Assembly (NCBI RefSeq): GCF_015160855.1
Contig: NZ_CP063373.1
Location: 7,192,001 to 7,256,000, forward strand
DNA: 64,000 nucleotides
Origin: Streptomyces ferrugineus
Lineage (GTDB): Bacteria; Actinomycetota; Actinomycetes; Streptomycetales; Streptomycetaceae
Direction of reading: 5' to 3'
Of the stretch, positions 44,400 to 53,436 are shown one piece after another. How positions within the stretch are numbered: the first letter of the stretch is position 1; the number at the start of each line of letters is the position of its first letter. The notes below the pieces were generated by a model that saw nothing but the letters and a program-made list of their open reading frames with translations, was not told the origin of the DNA and searched no databases. The translations under genes and the position numbers were made by a program.

Positions 44400-44801
44400 A
44401 TGACTCCACGATTCGATGCCATCGGCCTCGTCGTCTCCGACATGGCCGCCTCCGTCGCCTTCTACCGCCGCCTGGGCGTCGCCTTCCCCGACGGCTCCGA
44501 GCACGAGCCGCACGCCGAGGGCGAACTGCCGGGCGGGCTGCGCCTGTTGTTCGACACGGAGGCCAATGTGCGGTCCTTCGTCGAGGGCTGGGAGCCGCCC
44601 ACGGGTGGCGGCCGGGCCTCGCTGGCGTTCCGGTGCGCGGATCCGGGTGAGGTGGACACGGTGTACGAGGAGCTGCTGGCCGCCGGCCACCAGGGCGGGC
44701 TCAAGCCGTGGGACGCCTTCTGGGGCCAGCGCTACGCGACCGTGCACGACCCGGACGGCAACGGCGTCGACCTGTTCGCGCCCCTAGGACCGGCCGAGTA
44801 G
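44400..44801 (+). CDS. VOC family protein
   Basis: The protein has 133 residues and is a single VOC domain of the bleomycin/glyoxalase resistance type: [23 protein letters not shown], a central [10 protein letters not shown] and [19 protein letters not shown] at the C terminus with the last metal-site position. No substrate can be inferred. Its 3' end overlaps the convergent AraC gene by 18 bp. Confidence 0.88.
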   Translation: MTPRFDAIGLVVSDMAASVAFYRRLGVAFPDGSEHEPHAEGELPGGLRLLFDTEANVRSFVEGWEPPTGGGRASLAFRCADPGEVDTVYEELLAAGHQGGLKPWDAFWGQRYATVHDPDGNGVDLFAPLGPAE

Positions 44802-45470
44802 CTCGCCGAGCGGCAGTCCCGCCAACTCCTTGACGTCCCGCGCCAGATGGGCCTGGTCGGCGAACCCGGCCCGCGCGGCCGTGTCCGCGAGGCCGACACC
44901 GTCGCGCGCCAGTGCGAGCGCCCGCCGCAGCCGCAGGATCCGGGCCAGCGTCTTGGGTCCGTAGCCGAAGGCGGTCAGGGAGCGCCGGTGCAACTGCCGG
45001 GCGCCGAGGCCGAGTTCGTCGGCGGTGGCGGCGACGGAGCGCCCGGCGTCGAGGGCGGCGACGACATGCCGCAGCGCCGGGTCGGGCGCCACCGCGTCGG
45101 CGGCCCGCTCCAGCGCCACGTCCTCAAGGGCGGTGACGGGATCGCCGGCGGCCTCGATACGACGGCACAGCCGCCGCACCTCCGAGGCCGGCCACAGCTC
45201 GGCGAGCTCGACCCGCAGATCACGCACCTCATGCGCGGGCACGCCGAGAATGGCGGGAGCGGTACCGGGATAGAAACGGACGCCCATCCACGCACTCGGC
45301 TCGCCACCGGTGACGTAGGCCCGTGTATCGGGCCCGGCGACGAGCAGGCGTCCGTCGTTCCAGAGCAGGTCCATGCATCCGTCGGGCAGGACCCGCCCGG
45401 CGCCGGGACCGGACGGAGTGTTCGTCCAAACGACAGCGCCCGCGAGCCGGGATGACCGCTCCGCATACAC
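44784..45470 (-). CDS. AraC family transcriptional regulator
   Basis: The protein has 228 residues with an N-terminal sensing domain (DUF6597-like; [22 protein letters not shown]) and a C-terminal AraC double helix-turn-helix ([41 protein letters not shown]). The frame is open upstream, but that part encodes the repeat element at 45485-45540; GTG 45470 (reading [11 protein letters not shown]) is the likely start. It is convergent with the VOC gene at 44400, which it overlaps, so it may regulate that gene. Confidence 0.85.
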   Translation of the reverse strand: MYAERSSRLAGAVVWTNTPSGPGAGRVLPDGCMDLLWNDGRLLVAGPDTRAYVTGGEPSAWMGVRFYPGTAPAILGVPAHEVRDLRVELAELWPASEVRRLCRRIEAAGDPVTALEDVALERAADAVAPDPALRHVVAALDAGRSVAATADELGLGARQLHRRSLTAFGYGPKTLARILRLRRALALARDGVGLADTAARAGFADQAHLARDVKELAGLPLGELLGRS

Positions 45471-45484
45471 ATACGCCAGCGTAA

Positions 45485-45540
45485 GCGCCCCTTTAGGGGC
45501 GCGGGGAACTGCGCGAGCAACCACGGACAACCCGCAGCCC
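45485..45540. repeat. Streptomycete-type intergenic repeat with GCGCCCC hairpin
   Basis: The hairpin GCGCCCC-TTTA-GGGGCGC (45485-45502) is followed by GGGGAACTGCGCGAGCAACC, a combination seen very often between genes in Streptomyces genomes. It lies between the two AraC genes, just upstream of the start at 45470, and makes the upstream frame look coding. It can serve as a terminator for a convergent or upstream transcript. Confidence 0.75.
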
Positions 45541-45557
45541 GCACACACGACTCACCC

Positions 45558-46541
45558 CTACGGCGAGCCCCGTCCCACCCCCCGATGCTCCTGCGGACTC
45601 ACCCCATAGACCCTCTTGAACGCGCTGGAGAGGGCGAACGCACTCCCATACCCCACTCTGCGCGCGATGGCCTCCAGCGTGTCGTCGGTGTCCCGCAGCG
45701 CGTCCGCCGCCAGTGCCATCCGCCAGCCCGTGAGGTACGTCATCGGCGGCTCCCCCACCAGCTCGGTGAACCGCCGGGCCAGCGCGGCCCGCGACACCCC
45801 CGCCTTCGCCGCCAGCGAGGCCACCGTCCAGGGGTGGGCCGGATCGTCCTGGACGAGCCGCAGCACCCGGCCGACCACGGGGTCGGCGAGCGCCGCGTAC
45901 CAGGCCGGTGCCGCCGCCTCCGGGCGGGAGAACCAGGCCCTGAGCGCGGCGATGACCAGCAGGTCGAGCAGCCGGTCCAGGACGACCTCCTGGCCGGGCT
46001 CGTCGCGGACGATCTCGTCCATCAGGTACGGGGTGAGCGGGCAGTTCCACACGTCGGACGGGAGCGTCAGCAGCGGCGGCAGCGCCTTCAGCAGCCGGCC
46101 GCTGATCTCGCCCTCCCACAGATAGGTGCCGATCAGCATCACGGTGGAGCCGTCGAGCCGGTCGCCCCAGGTGCGCACGCCCAGGTCCATCGAGCCGTTC
46201 AGGGAGCGTCCGTCGGGGTAGCGGCACTCGGCGCCCGGCAGGATCAGCGCCTGGGGCGCGGTGCCGGGGTCGTCGGCGCAGGTGTAGGGGTCGGGGCCGC
46301 GGGCGATGGCGAGGTCCCCGGGGCGCAGCCGGATGCTCCCCCGGCCTTCGGCCGGGGGGACCCCCATCTCGCTTCGCTCGCCCTGGTCCGGGATCACCCA
46401 GGACTCGCCGCGGACCATGACCATGACGGTCAGCGGGGCGCGGTCCTCGATGCGGATGGACCAGGGCGGCTCGAAACACGCGCGGATCATGAAGGCGCCA
46501 CGTGCGCGGGGACCCTCCAGAAGGCCGGCGAGAGCGTCCAT
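45558..46541 (-). CDS. AraC family transcriptional regulator with N-terminal cupin
   Basis: The protein has 327 residues: an N-terminal cupin domain (cupin_6 type, about 25-190) and a C-terminal AraC domain (TVASLAAKAGVSRAALARRFTELVGEPPMTYLTGWRM, then second helix-turn-helix). Residues about 54-69 (ERSEMGVPPAEGRG region) are encoded by a palindromic repeat, so this part is a recent insertion that kept the frame. ATG 46541 is the likely start; a longer frame is open upstream. The divergent gene at 46622 is an NmrA-like protein and probably its target, 80 bp away. Confidence 0.88.
   Translation of the reverse strand: MDALAGLLEGPRARGAFMIRACFEPPWSIRIEDRAPLTVMVMVRGESWVIPDQGERSEMGVPPAEGRGSIRLRPGDLAIARGPDPYTCADDPGTAPQALILPGAECRYPDGRSLNGSMDLGVRTWGDRLDGSTVMLIGTYLWEGEISGRLLKALPPLLTLPSDVWNCPLTPYLMDEIVRDEPGQEVVLDRLLDLLVIAALRAWFSRPEAAAPAWYAALADPVVGRVLRLVQDDPAHPWTVASLAAKAGVSRAALARRFTELVGEPPMTYLTGWRMALAADALRDTDDTLEAIARRVGYGSAFALSSAFKRVYGVSPQEHRGVGRGSP
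46335..46380. repeat. Palindromic repeat element inside a coding region
   Basis: This stretch has the hairpin CTCCCCCGGCC-TTCG-GGCCGGGGGG (46336-46360) followed by ACCCCCATCTCGCTTCGCTC. The same combination occurs at many places in Streptomyces genomes. It sits inside the AraC gene and adds about 16 residues in frame. Confidence 0.75.
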
Positions 46542-46621
46542 GTCGTCAGCGTAGACGTCCGCGCATGGGAATGAGCCGTTCGGCGATGGGCTGTTGGGGC
46601 GCGCGACCGTTGACTGGAGGC

Positions 46622-47473
46622 ATGACGGAGAACGCGGCCGAGAAGGCCGACACACAGCGGATGACGGTGGTGGTGACCGGTGCCTCGGGCCGTACCGGGA
46701 GCCGGGTGGCGCGAGCGGCGCGCGATGCGGGGCTCACGGTGCGGGCGGCGTCCCGGGCGCGCGGGTTCGACTGGGAGGACCCGACGACATGGGCGCAGGT
46801 GCTGCGCGGCGCGGACGCGGCGTATCTGATGTACCCGTCCGACGTGGGCTCCCCGGCGGCGGCCGAGGGCGTCGGCGCGCTCGCGCGGGAGGCGGTCGGG
46901 CTGGGGGTGCGGCGGCTGGTGCTGCTGTCGGCCCGGGGCGAGGACCAGGCGTTGCCGACCGAGGAGGCGCTGAAGTCGTCCGGCGCGGACTGGACGATCG
47001 TACGGGCCACGTGGTTCTCGCAGAACTTCAGCGAGGGGCCGCTGGTGGAGGGGCTGGTGAACGGGGAGCTGGTCTTCCCGGCGGGCGAGGTGCGGGAGCC
47101 GTTCGTCGATGTGCGGGACATCGCGGACGTGGTGACGGCGGTGCTGACGTCCGGGGACGCTCATGCGGGGCGGACGCTGGAGCTGACCGGGCCGCGGCTG
47201 CTGTCCTGGCGGGAGGCGGTCGCGGAGATCTCCGCGGCCACCGGCACGGCGATCACGTACACCCCGGTTCCGGCGCGCTCGTACGGCGAGGCCCTGGCCG
47301 GGTTCGGGGTTCCGCCGGAGGAGGTCGAGCTGCTGGTGGAGGTCTTCGAGACCCTCATGGACGGCCGTAACGCCCATGTCACGCACGACGTCCACGAGGT
47401 CCTGGGACGCGCGCCGCGCGACTTCACCGACTTCGCGCGGGAGGCCGCGGCGGCGGGGGCGTGGAAAGCCTGA
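46622..47473 (+). CDS. NmrA-like NAD(P)-binding protein
   Basis: The protein has 283 residues with the Rossmann motif VVVTGASGRTGSRVARA (GxxGxxG) and the atypical short-chain dehydrogenase pattern of the NmrA/SDRa group (LVLLSARGEDQ; DWTIVRATWFSQNF; GEVREPFVDVRDIADV). The catalytic Tyr-x-x-x-Lys is not evident, so it may act as a redox sensor or an NAD(P)H:quinone reductase-like enzyme. It begins 80 bp from the divergent AraC gene. Confidence 0.88.
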   Translation: MTENAAEKADTQRMTVVVTGASGRTGSRVARAARDAGLTVRAASRARGFDWEDPTTWAQVLRGADAAYLMYPSDVGSPAAAEGVGALAREAVGLGVRRLVLLSARGEDQALPTEEALKSSGADWTIVRATWFSQNFSEGPLVEGLVNGELVFPAGEVREPFVDVRDIADVVTAVLTSGDAHAGRTLELTGPRLLSWREAVAEISAATGTAITYTPVPARSYGEALAGFGVPPEEVELLVEVFETLMDGRNAHVTHDVHEVLGRAPRDFTDFAREAAAAGAWKA

Positions 47474-47478
47474 GCCCC

Positions 47479-48630
47479 TCAGGCCCTGCCCTGGTCCTCC
47501 GGCTTGTGCGGGGGGTGGTGGGTGCTCTTCACATGGGTGCGCAGCCTCGACGTCACGTCCTCCGGTGGCAGGAAGCGGGTCCAGCGCTCGGGGAACTCCG
47601 ACGGCATGTCCGGGTCCTCGGGGTCGTGCTCGTGGGCCGCGGCCGTGCGGGCCACGTACTCGGCGACCTGGGCCTCGCGCATCCGCTCGTTGGCGGCGCG
47701 GGCCGCGGCCGTCGCGGCGGCCGGCCAGACCCGGTCGATCGCGGCGTTGACCGCGGCCCCGACGAGCACGGCGAACGCGGACACGCCGATCCACAGCAGT
47801 ACGGCGACCGCGGCGGCGAGGGAGCCGTAGATCGTCGCGCCCTCGACCGTGTTCTGGAGGTAGATGCGCAGCAGGAAGCTGCCCAGCACCCACATGCCGA
47901 GGGCGACCAGGGCGCCGGGCACGTCCTCGATCCAGGGTGAGCGCACCGGCACGGACACGTGGTACAGCGTGGTCAGGAACGCGATGGACAGGACGATCAC
48001 GACCGGCCAGTACAGGACCTGCACCAAGGTCTCCGACCACGGCACGATCCGCACCACCGCGTCCGGTCCCGCCACCATCAGCGGCAGCGCGACCGAGCCG
48101 ATCAGCAGCGCCGCGATGAACAGGGCGAACGCCACCAGCCGGGTCTTGACGATGCCGCGGACGCCGTCGAGGCCGTACATCACGGTGATCGTGTCTATGA
48201 AGACGTTCACCGCCCGCGACCCCGACCACAGGGCGAACAGGAAGCCGACGGAGATGACGTCGGGGCGGCCGCCGTTCATCACGTCGTCCAGGATCGGCTG
48301 GGCGATCTGGCGCACCCCCTTGTCGGACAGGACGGTGCGGGAGGCCTCCAGGAGGTTGGTCTCCAGGCTGTTGATGGTGTCGGTGCCGGTCCAGTCGTCG
48401 ACGTAGCCGAGGAGGCCGATGAGGCTGAGCAGGAGCGGGGGCACGGACAGCAGCGTGAAGAACGCGGCCTCGGCCGCGAGACCCAGGATGCGGTACTCGA
48501 TGCACGAGTTCACCGTGTCCTTGAGCAACAGCCAGGCCGTCCTGCGCTTCGAGACGTTCCGGTAGAGGACACGCGCCCGGTGGAGACGACCGGAGGACGG
48601 CTGGGGGGACGATTCACTTGCTGGCTGCAC
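47479..48630 (-). CDS. YihY/BrkB family inner membrane protein
   Basis: The protein has 383 residues with six membrane helices (SVPPLLLSLIGLLGYVDDW region through VAVLLWIGVSAFAVLVGAAVNA) and short charged tails. It matches the YihY/virulence factor BrkB family; the LSAEAAFFTLL-type motif appears as LAAEAAFFTLLSVPPLL. Function is not established (once misannotated as RNase BN). The GTG start at 48630 has only a weak ribosome site. The C-terminal tail is rich in Arg and His. Confidence 0.92.
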   Translation of the reverse strand: MQPASESSPQPSSGRLHRARVLYRNVSKRRTAWLLLKDTVNSCIEYRILGLAAEAAFFTLLSVPPLLLSLIGLLGYVDDWTGTDTINSLETNLLEASRTVLSDKGVRQIAQPILDDVMNGGRPDVISVGFLFALWSGSRAVNVFIDTITVMYGLDGVRGIVKTRLVAFALFIAALLIGSVALPLMVAGPDAVVRIVPWSETLVQVLYWPVVIVLSIAFLTTLYHVSVPVRSPWIEDVPGALVALGMWVLGSFLLRIYLQNTVEGATIYGSLAAAVAVLLWIGVSAFAVLVGAAVNAAIDRVWPAAATAAARAANERMREAQVAEYVARTAAAHEHDPEDPDMPSEFPERWTRFLPPEDVTSRLRTHVKSTHHPPHKPEDQGRA

Positions 48631-48718
48631 GACCTAAAGGTATCCGCCGTGCGCGGCAGCACTCATCCGCCGTGTCAGGGTGGAGACCACGGCCCTCCTC
48701 AGGGATAGGTTCACAGCC

Positions 48719-50353
48719 ATGGCAGGCAGCACCCATACCGTGACCAACCAGCCCCCGCCCCTGGTCGGCTACGACGTCTACACCGCCGACCGGGCCCTGA
48801 CCGCGGCCGTCGAGCGGCATGTCGCCCCGCGGGCCCTGGACGAGGTGCGCGAGGAGCTGGCCGCCTTCGGGCGGACCTGCGGGTCGGCGCAGGCGCAGGA
48901 GTGGGGGGTACTGGCGAACGAGAACCCGCCGCGGCTGCGGACGCACGACCGCTACGGCCATCGCATCGACGAGGTCGACTTCCATCCGTCCTGGCACCGG
49001 CTGCTCGGCAAGGGCGTCTCGGCGGGCCTGACCGCGGCCTGGGTGCGGCCGGGCGGGCATGTGCGCAGAGCGGCGGCCTTCCTGATGTGGACGCAGGTCG
49101 AGGCCGGCAACGGCTGCCCGCTGTCCATGACCCACGCGGCCGTCCCGGCGCTGCGCACGGATCCCGGCCTCGCCGCCGAGTGGGAGCCGCGGCTGACGTC
49201 CATGGTCTACGACCAGGGTCTGCGGCCCGCCGGGCGGAAGGCCGGAGCCCTGTTCGGGATGGGCATGACGGAGAAGCAGGGCGGCAGCGACGTACGGGCC
49301 AACACGACCACCGCCACCCCGCTCGCCGAGGCCGGGACGTATCTGCTGACCGGGCACAAGTGGTTCTGCTCGGCTCCGATGTCGGACGGTTTCCTGGTGC
49401 TCGCGCAGGCCCCGGAGGGGCTCACGTGCTTCCTGGTGCCGCGGGTCCTGGAGGACGGCGGCCGCAACCCGTTCCTGATCCAGCGGCTGAAGGACAAGCT
49501 GGGCAACCGGTCGAACGCCTCCGCCGAGGTCGAGTTCGACGGGACGTGGGCGCGCCGGGTCGGTCGGGAGGGGCGCGGGGTGCGCACCATCATCGACATG
49601 GTGGCGGCGACCCGGCTCGACTGTGTGCTCGGCTCGGCGGGGCTGATGCGGCAGGCCGTGGCGCAGGCGGTGCACCACTGCGACCACCGTGCGGTGTTCG
49701 GCGACCGGCTCGTCGACCTGCCGCTGATGCGCAACGTACTGGCCGACCTGGCGGTCGAGTCGGAGGCGGCGACCACCCTCGCGCTGCGGCTCGCGGCGGC
49801 CTACGACGACGACGGCGAGCAGGAGCGGGCGCTGCTGCGGATCGCGGTGCCGGCCGCCAAGTACTGGGTGACCAAGCGGTGCGCGCCGGTGACCGTCGAG
49901 GCGTCCGAGTGCCTGGGCGGCAACGGGTACGTCGAGGAGTCCGGGATGCCGCGGCTGGTGCGCGAGTCGCCGCTGAACTCGATCTGGGAGGGCGCGGGCA
50001 ACGTCCAGGCGCTGGACGTGCTGCGGGCGTTGCGGCGCGAGCCGGCCGCGCTGGACGCGTATCTGCGGGAGGTCGGCCTGGCCCGCGGTGCCGATCACCG
50101 GCTGGACGCGGCGATCAAGGGCCTGTTGACCGAACTGGCCGATCTGGAGGGCATCGAGGCACGCGCCCGGCGCCTGACCGAGCGGCTGGCGCTGGTGTTG
50201 CAGGGCTCGCTGCTGGTCCGGTTCGCACCGCCGGAGGTCGCCGACGCGTTCTGCGCCGCGCGGCTGGGCGGCGACGGGGGCGCGGCCTTCGGGACGCTGC
50301 CGTCGACCCTGGATCTGGCGTCGGTGGTGGACCGGGCCAGGCCCAAGGCCTGA
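48719..50353 (+). CDS. Acyl-CoA dehydrogenase, AidB-like
   Basis: The protein has 544 residues. The N-terminal and middle domains are of the acyl-CoA dehydrogenase fold, with GMGMTEKQGGSDVRAN (FAD/substrate loop), TGHKWFCSAPMSD, FLVPRVLEDGGRNPF and a C-terminal ECLGGNGYVEESGMPRLVRESPLNSIWEGAGNVQALD. The length and these segments match AidB and isovaleryl-CoA dehydrogenase-like paralogues that respond to DNA alkylation. ATG 48719 is chosen; the frame is open 13 codons upstream. AidB-like enzymes are FAD-dependent cytoplasmic proteins of uncertain substrate. Confidence 0.92.
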   Translation: MAGSTHTVTNQPPPLVGYDVYTADRALTAAVERHVAPRALDEVREELAAFGRTCGSAQAQEWGVLANENPPRLRTHDRYGHRIDEVDFHPSWHRLLGKGVSAGLTAAWVRPGGHVRRAAAFLMWTQVEAGNGCPLSMTHAAVPALRTDPGLAAEWEPRLTSMVYDQGLRPAGRKAGALFGMGMTEKQGGSDVRANTTTATPLAEAGTYLLTGHKWFCSAPMSDGFLVLAQAPEGLTCFLVPRVLEDGGRNPFLIQRLKDKLGNRSNASAEVEFDGTWARRVGREGRGVRTIIDMVAATRLDCVLGSAGLMRQAVAQAVHHCDHRAVFGDRLVDLPLMRNVLADLAVESEAATTLALRLAAAYDDDGEQERALLRIAVPAAKYWVTKRCAPVTVEASECLGGNGYVEESGMPRLVRESPLNSIWEGAGNVQALDVLRALRREPAALDAYLREVGLARGADHRLDAAIKGLLTELADLEGIEARARRLTERLALVLQGSLLVRFAPPEVADAFCAARLGGDGGAAFGTLPSTLDLASVVDRARPKA

Positions 50354-50660
50354 ACTGCCCGGTGCGGAGGTGGCACGGGGGTGGTGCTGCGCCGACACGG
50401 CACCACCCCCGCGCATGGCCCGTTCGAGGCCGCGAACGCCGCTCGGGACGGCGTCGCTCAAGTTTCAATCAGGTCAGGGCGGTCCACCAGGGTTGCAAGG
50501 GGTTGCAACTTGCCGGCGACTGTGGGCGGAGTGTGTCCCTCCGCGAGCGACGGGCGGCACTATGAGACACGCGCCATTTGAGACACGCACAATGAGACAC
50601 AGTCAGCACGCACAGTCAGCACGCACAGTCAGGACGAGACCTCTTCTGCCGGGAGGACCC
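50354..50660. other. Intergenic region with TGAGACAC and 13-bp repeats
   Basis: This 307-bp gap contains three direct copies of TGAGACAC (50563, 50579, 50593) and a 13-bp tandem repeat AGTCAGCACGCAC (50601-50613, 50614-50626, partial third to 50633). Both lie just before the GAF regulator gene. If the regulator started at ATG 50562 or 50592 these would be coding, but neither start has a ribosome site. No separate gene was found. Confidence 0.6.
50563..50600. promoter_or_regulatory. Cluster of three TGAGACAC boxes
   Basis: TGAGACAC occurs at 50563-50570, 50579-50586 and 50593-50600, spaced 16 and 14 bp, close to one and a half DNA turns. GTGTCTCA half-sites are the reverse complement of this box, so a dimeric or oligomeric regulator could bind. 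The likely binder is the GAF protein encoded just downstream. Confidence 0.5.
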
Positions 50661-51950
50661 TTGGCGCTCTCGCCGACGGACGTGACGCAGCTCGCCGCCG
50701 TGGACTCGGCGCGCGCCGCGCGAGTACTCAGCGAGGTCCGCGCCGCCACGCTCTCCGGACAGCGCGCGCCCGTCGCGCCGCGCCCGGTGATCGAGCAGTC
50801 CTGGGAGCGCACGCTGCGCAGCGGGGTCGACCCGGACCACGACGTCCGCTCCGGGCTGCTGTCCCGCGAGGAGGTGCAGCGGCGCCGGGAGTCGACCACG
50901 CTGCGCCAGGTGATGCCGGTGCTGCGCGAGGGGCTGCTGTCGGTCGCCGACGTCGCCCACCACATCATGGTCGTCGCCGACGACGAGGGCCGGGTGCTGT
51001 GGCGGGAGGGCAACTCCTCGGTGCTGCGCAGGGCCGACGGGCTCGGCCTGGCACTCGGCGCCGACTGGCGGGAGAGCGTCGTGGGCACCAACGGCCTGGG
51101 CACCCCGGCGGTGGTGCGCCGGCCGGTGCAGGTCTTCGCCTCCGAGCACTTCCAGCGCTCGCAGACCTCCTGGACCTGCACCGGGGCCCCCATCACCGAC
51201 CCCCGGGACGGCCGGCTGATCGGTGTGGTCGACGTCAGCGGGCCGCTGGAGACCATGCACCCGGCCACGCTCGCCTGGGTCGACTCGGTGGCCAAGCTCG
51301 CCGAGGCCCGGCTGCGGGAGGTGCATCTGACCTCCCTGGAGCGGCTGCGCGCGGTGGCGTCGCCGGTGCTGGCGCGGCTGTCCGGGCGGGCCCTGGTGGT
51401 GGACCGGCACGGCTGGACGGCCGCGGTGACCGGGATGCCGTACACGAACCGGGTCGCGCTGCCCGAGGGGCTGTCGCCGGGCCGGCGGTGGCTGCCGCCG
51501 CTGGGGCTGTGCGCGGTGGAGCCACTGGCGGGCGGCTGGCTGCTGCGGGCCGACGACGAGCCGGTGCCGCACGGGGCGACGCGGATCGCGCTGGACCTGA
51601 CGCGGCCGCGCCGCTGGTCGGTGACGGTGTCCGGCGGGGCGGGCGCCTGGAGTCACGAACTGAGCCCCCGGCATGCCGAGTTGCTCTATCTGCTGGCCCT
51701 GCACCGCACCGGTCGCAGCGCGGCGGGGCTGGCCGAGGACATGTTCGGCGACGCGGGCCGCACGGTGACGGTGCGCGCCGAGATGTCGCGGGTACGGCGC
51801 TATTTCGGGGAGTTCCTGGAGCACCGGCCGTACCGCTTCCGCGAGGACGCGGAGGTGGAGGTGCTGTTGCCGGACGACCCGCGCGAGCTGCTGCCGCATT
51901 CGACGGCGCCCGCGGTGGTCCGGGTGCGGATCTCGACCGACCTGCCCTGA
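50661..51950 (+). CDS. GAF domain transcriptional regulator, AcoR-like without sigma-54 AAA domain
   Basis: The protein has about 429 residues. The N-terminal region (PRPVIEQSWERTLRSGVDPDH) and the GAF domain (about 90-225, ADDEGRVLWREGN; WRESVVGTNGLGTPAVVRRPVQVFASEHF) match the sensory part of AcoR-type activators. The central AAA+ domain is missing, and the C-terminal part (ELLYLLALHRTGRSAAGLAEDMFG; VRAEMSRVRRYFG) resembles a winged or helix-turn-helix DNA-binding domain. TTG 50661 is preceded by GGGAGGA at 50651-50657; ATG 50562 and 50592 are alternatives without ribosome sites. Confidence 0.82.
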   Translation: MALSPTDVTQLAAVDSARAARVLSEVRAATLSGQRAPVAPRPVIEQSWERTLRSGVDPDHDVRSGLLSREEVQRRRESTTLRQVMPVLREGLLSVADVAHHIMVVADDEGRVLWREGNSSVLRRADGLGLALGADWRESVVGTNGLGTPAVVRRPVQVFASEHFQRSQTSWTCTGAPITDPRDGRLIGVVDVSGPLETMHPATLAWVDSVAKLAEARLREVHLTSLERLRAVASPVLARLSGRALVVDRHGWTAAVTGMPYTNRVALPEGLSPGRRWLPPLGLCAVEPLAGGWLLRADDEPVPHGATRIALDLTRPRRWSVTVSGGAGAWSHELSPRHAELLYLLALHRTGRSAAGLAEDMFGDAGRTVTVRAEMSRVRRYFGEFLEHRPYRFREDAEVEVLLPDDPRELLPHSTAPAVVRVRISTDLP

Positions 51951-52095
51951 GCCGACTCCGTATTTCCGCATATTTGCAGGGTCTTAGTCCGCAAGCGTGC
52001 CCAACTGCCGTAGCATCCCTGTACGGGCCACCCCACCTGCTCCTTTGGTCAACGCACGGACCAATAGCCGCAGTTGGCTCGCCTCGGGAGGTTTG

Positions 52096-53385
52096 ATGAA
52101 GCACCGCGGCAGACACCGTCGACGCAGGCAGGGCCGCGCCGTTCGCGCGTTCCTCGCCGGCACCGCCCTCGCACTCACCGCCGCCGCCACGATGATCAGC
52201 GCCTCACAGGCCACGGTCGGCGACGACCCCGGGGCGCTCGAGCCGCTCACCAGGGCCGCCGAGACCGGCGCGCTCCGGCTGAAGGAGCAGTTGGTCCCGC
52301 AGGCCACCCTCGACGAACTCGCCGCCGGGATGGGCAAGCCGGTCGGTGTCAGTGCCGTCCTGGAGACCGCCGACCGGAGCCTGCGCAAGTCGAGCGGCTG
52401 TACGGCGAGCGAGCGCACGGCGCTGCCGGTCGCGCCGACGGCCACGCGCGCGTACTGCTGGGACGCCGCCGACACCGCGTCCTGGCGGGCGGGGGCCGTC
52501 ACCGGCTCGGGTGACGCCGACGACGACGGCTGGTGGAACGACAATCGGGTGATCCTCTCCGGCTGGAGCCAGGGCACCGCCGACCGAGGTCTGGCGCGGG
52601 TCGCCTTCGTCGACGCGAACGACCTGGCCCACCTCAGGTACGCGTCGGCGCTGCTCGTCGTCCCGGTGGACGGCGGCCGGAACTACCGCGCCCTGCCCTC
52701 CCGGCTGTCGGGCATGGTCTGGTACCAGGACAAGCTGCTGGTCACCGCCGGCGACGGGCTGTACGTGTACGACATGAACCGCGTCCAGCGCACCACCGTC
52801 GACAGCGCCGCGGTGGGCCGCGTCGGCAAGGGCTGGTCGGCCCACGGCTACCGCTTCGTGCTGCCGGCCGTCGGCTCGTACCGGCTGGCCGGCGGGAGTG
52901 CCGCTCCCCGCGTCGGGGGCATCTCCCTCGACCGCAGCACGGCGCCCGACAGCCTGGTCGCGAGCGAGTGGACGGCCGCCGACAGCGACCGGCCCGCCCG
53001 CCTGTGGCGCTACGACTTCGACAGGGACCCGGCCCGCCCCGGCCTGCTGGCCACGGGCGCCACCGGGGTCGCGCCCGTGGTCGAGGCGTACGAGACGGAG
53101 GCCTCCGGCATCCGGGGCGTCCTGTCGCACCGGGCGGGCGGCACGGACCGCGCCGACTGGTACGTGGGCCGTGCCCCGGGCAGCACCGACCGGCAGGGCA
53201 GCCTGTGGCGCCAGGACACCGACGGCGCCGAGGCGACCCGCTGCGGCGAACAGAACGCCCCCAGGTGCTGGGGCACCCGGGTCGGCCCCCTGTCGTACTG
53301 GGAGGCGACCGGTGAGGTCTGGTCGCAGTCGGGCCGGACGCTGTTCGCCCTGCCGTTGGGTTCGATCGATGCGGCGCTCGGCTGA
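52096..53385 (+). CDS. Secreted protein of unknown function, possibly beta-propeller
   Basis: The protein has 429 residues with a basic N terminus (RHRRRRQGR) and a Sec signal (about 16-40, FLAGTALALTAAATMISASQA). The rest has repeated short beta segments with aromatic and Gly residues (GLARVAFVDANDLAHLRYA, RLSGMVWYQDKLLVTAGDGLYVYDMN, YRFVLPAVGSYRLAG), which suggests a beta-propeller. It has no recognised catalytic motif. The start at ATG 52096 follows the ribosome site GGGAGG. Similar secreted proteins are common in Streptomyces. Confidence 0.82.
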   Translation: MKHRGRHRRRRQGRAVRAFLAGTALALTAAATMISASQATVGDDPGALEPLTRAAETGALRLKEQLVPQATLDELAAGMGKPVGVSAVLETADRSLRKSSGCTASERTALPVAPTATRAYCWDAADTASWRAGAVTGSGDADDDGWWNDNRVILSGWSQGTADRGLARVAFVDANDLAHLRYASALLVVPVDGGRNYRALPSRLSGMVWYQDKLLVTAGDGLYVYDMNRVQRTTVDSAAVGRVGKGWSAHGYRFVLPAVGSYRLAGGSAAPRVGGISLDRSTAPDSLVASEWTAADSDRPARLWRYDFDRDPARPGLLATGATGVAPVVEAYETEASGIRGVLSHRAGGTDRADWYVGRAPGSTDRQGSLWRQDTDGAEATRCGEQNAPRCWGTRVGPLSYWEATGEVWSQSGRTLFALPLGSIDAALG

Positions 53386-53436
53386 GCGCTGGGACGCGAT
53401 CGACAGATCGGCCATCCGGATGGTTCCCTGACCGAC

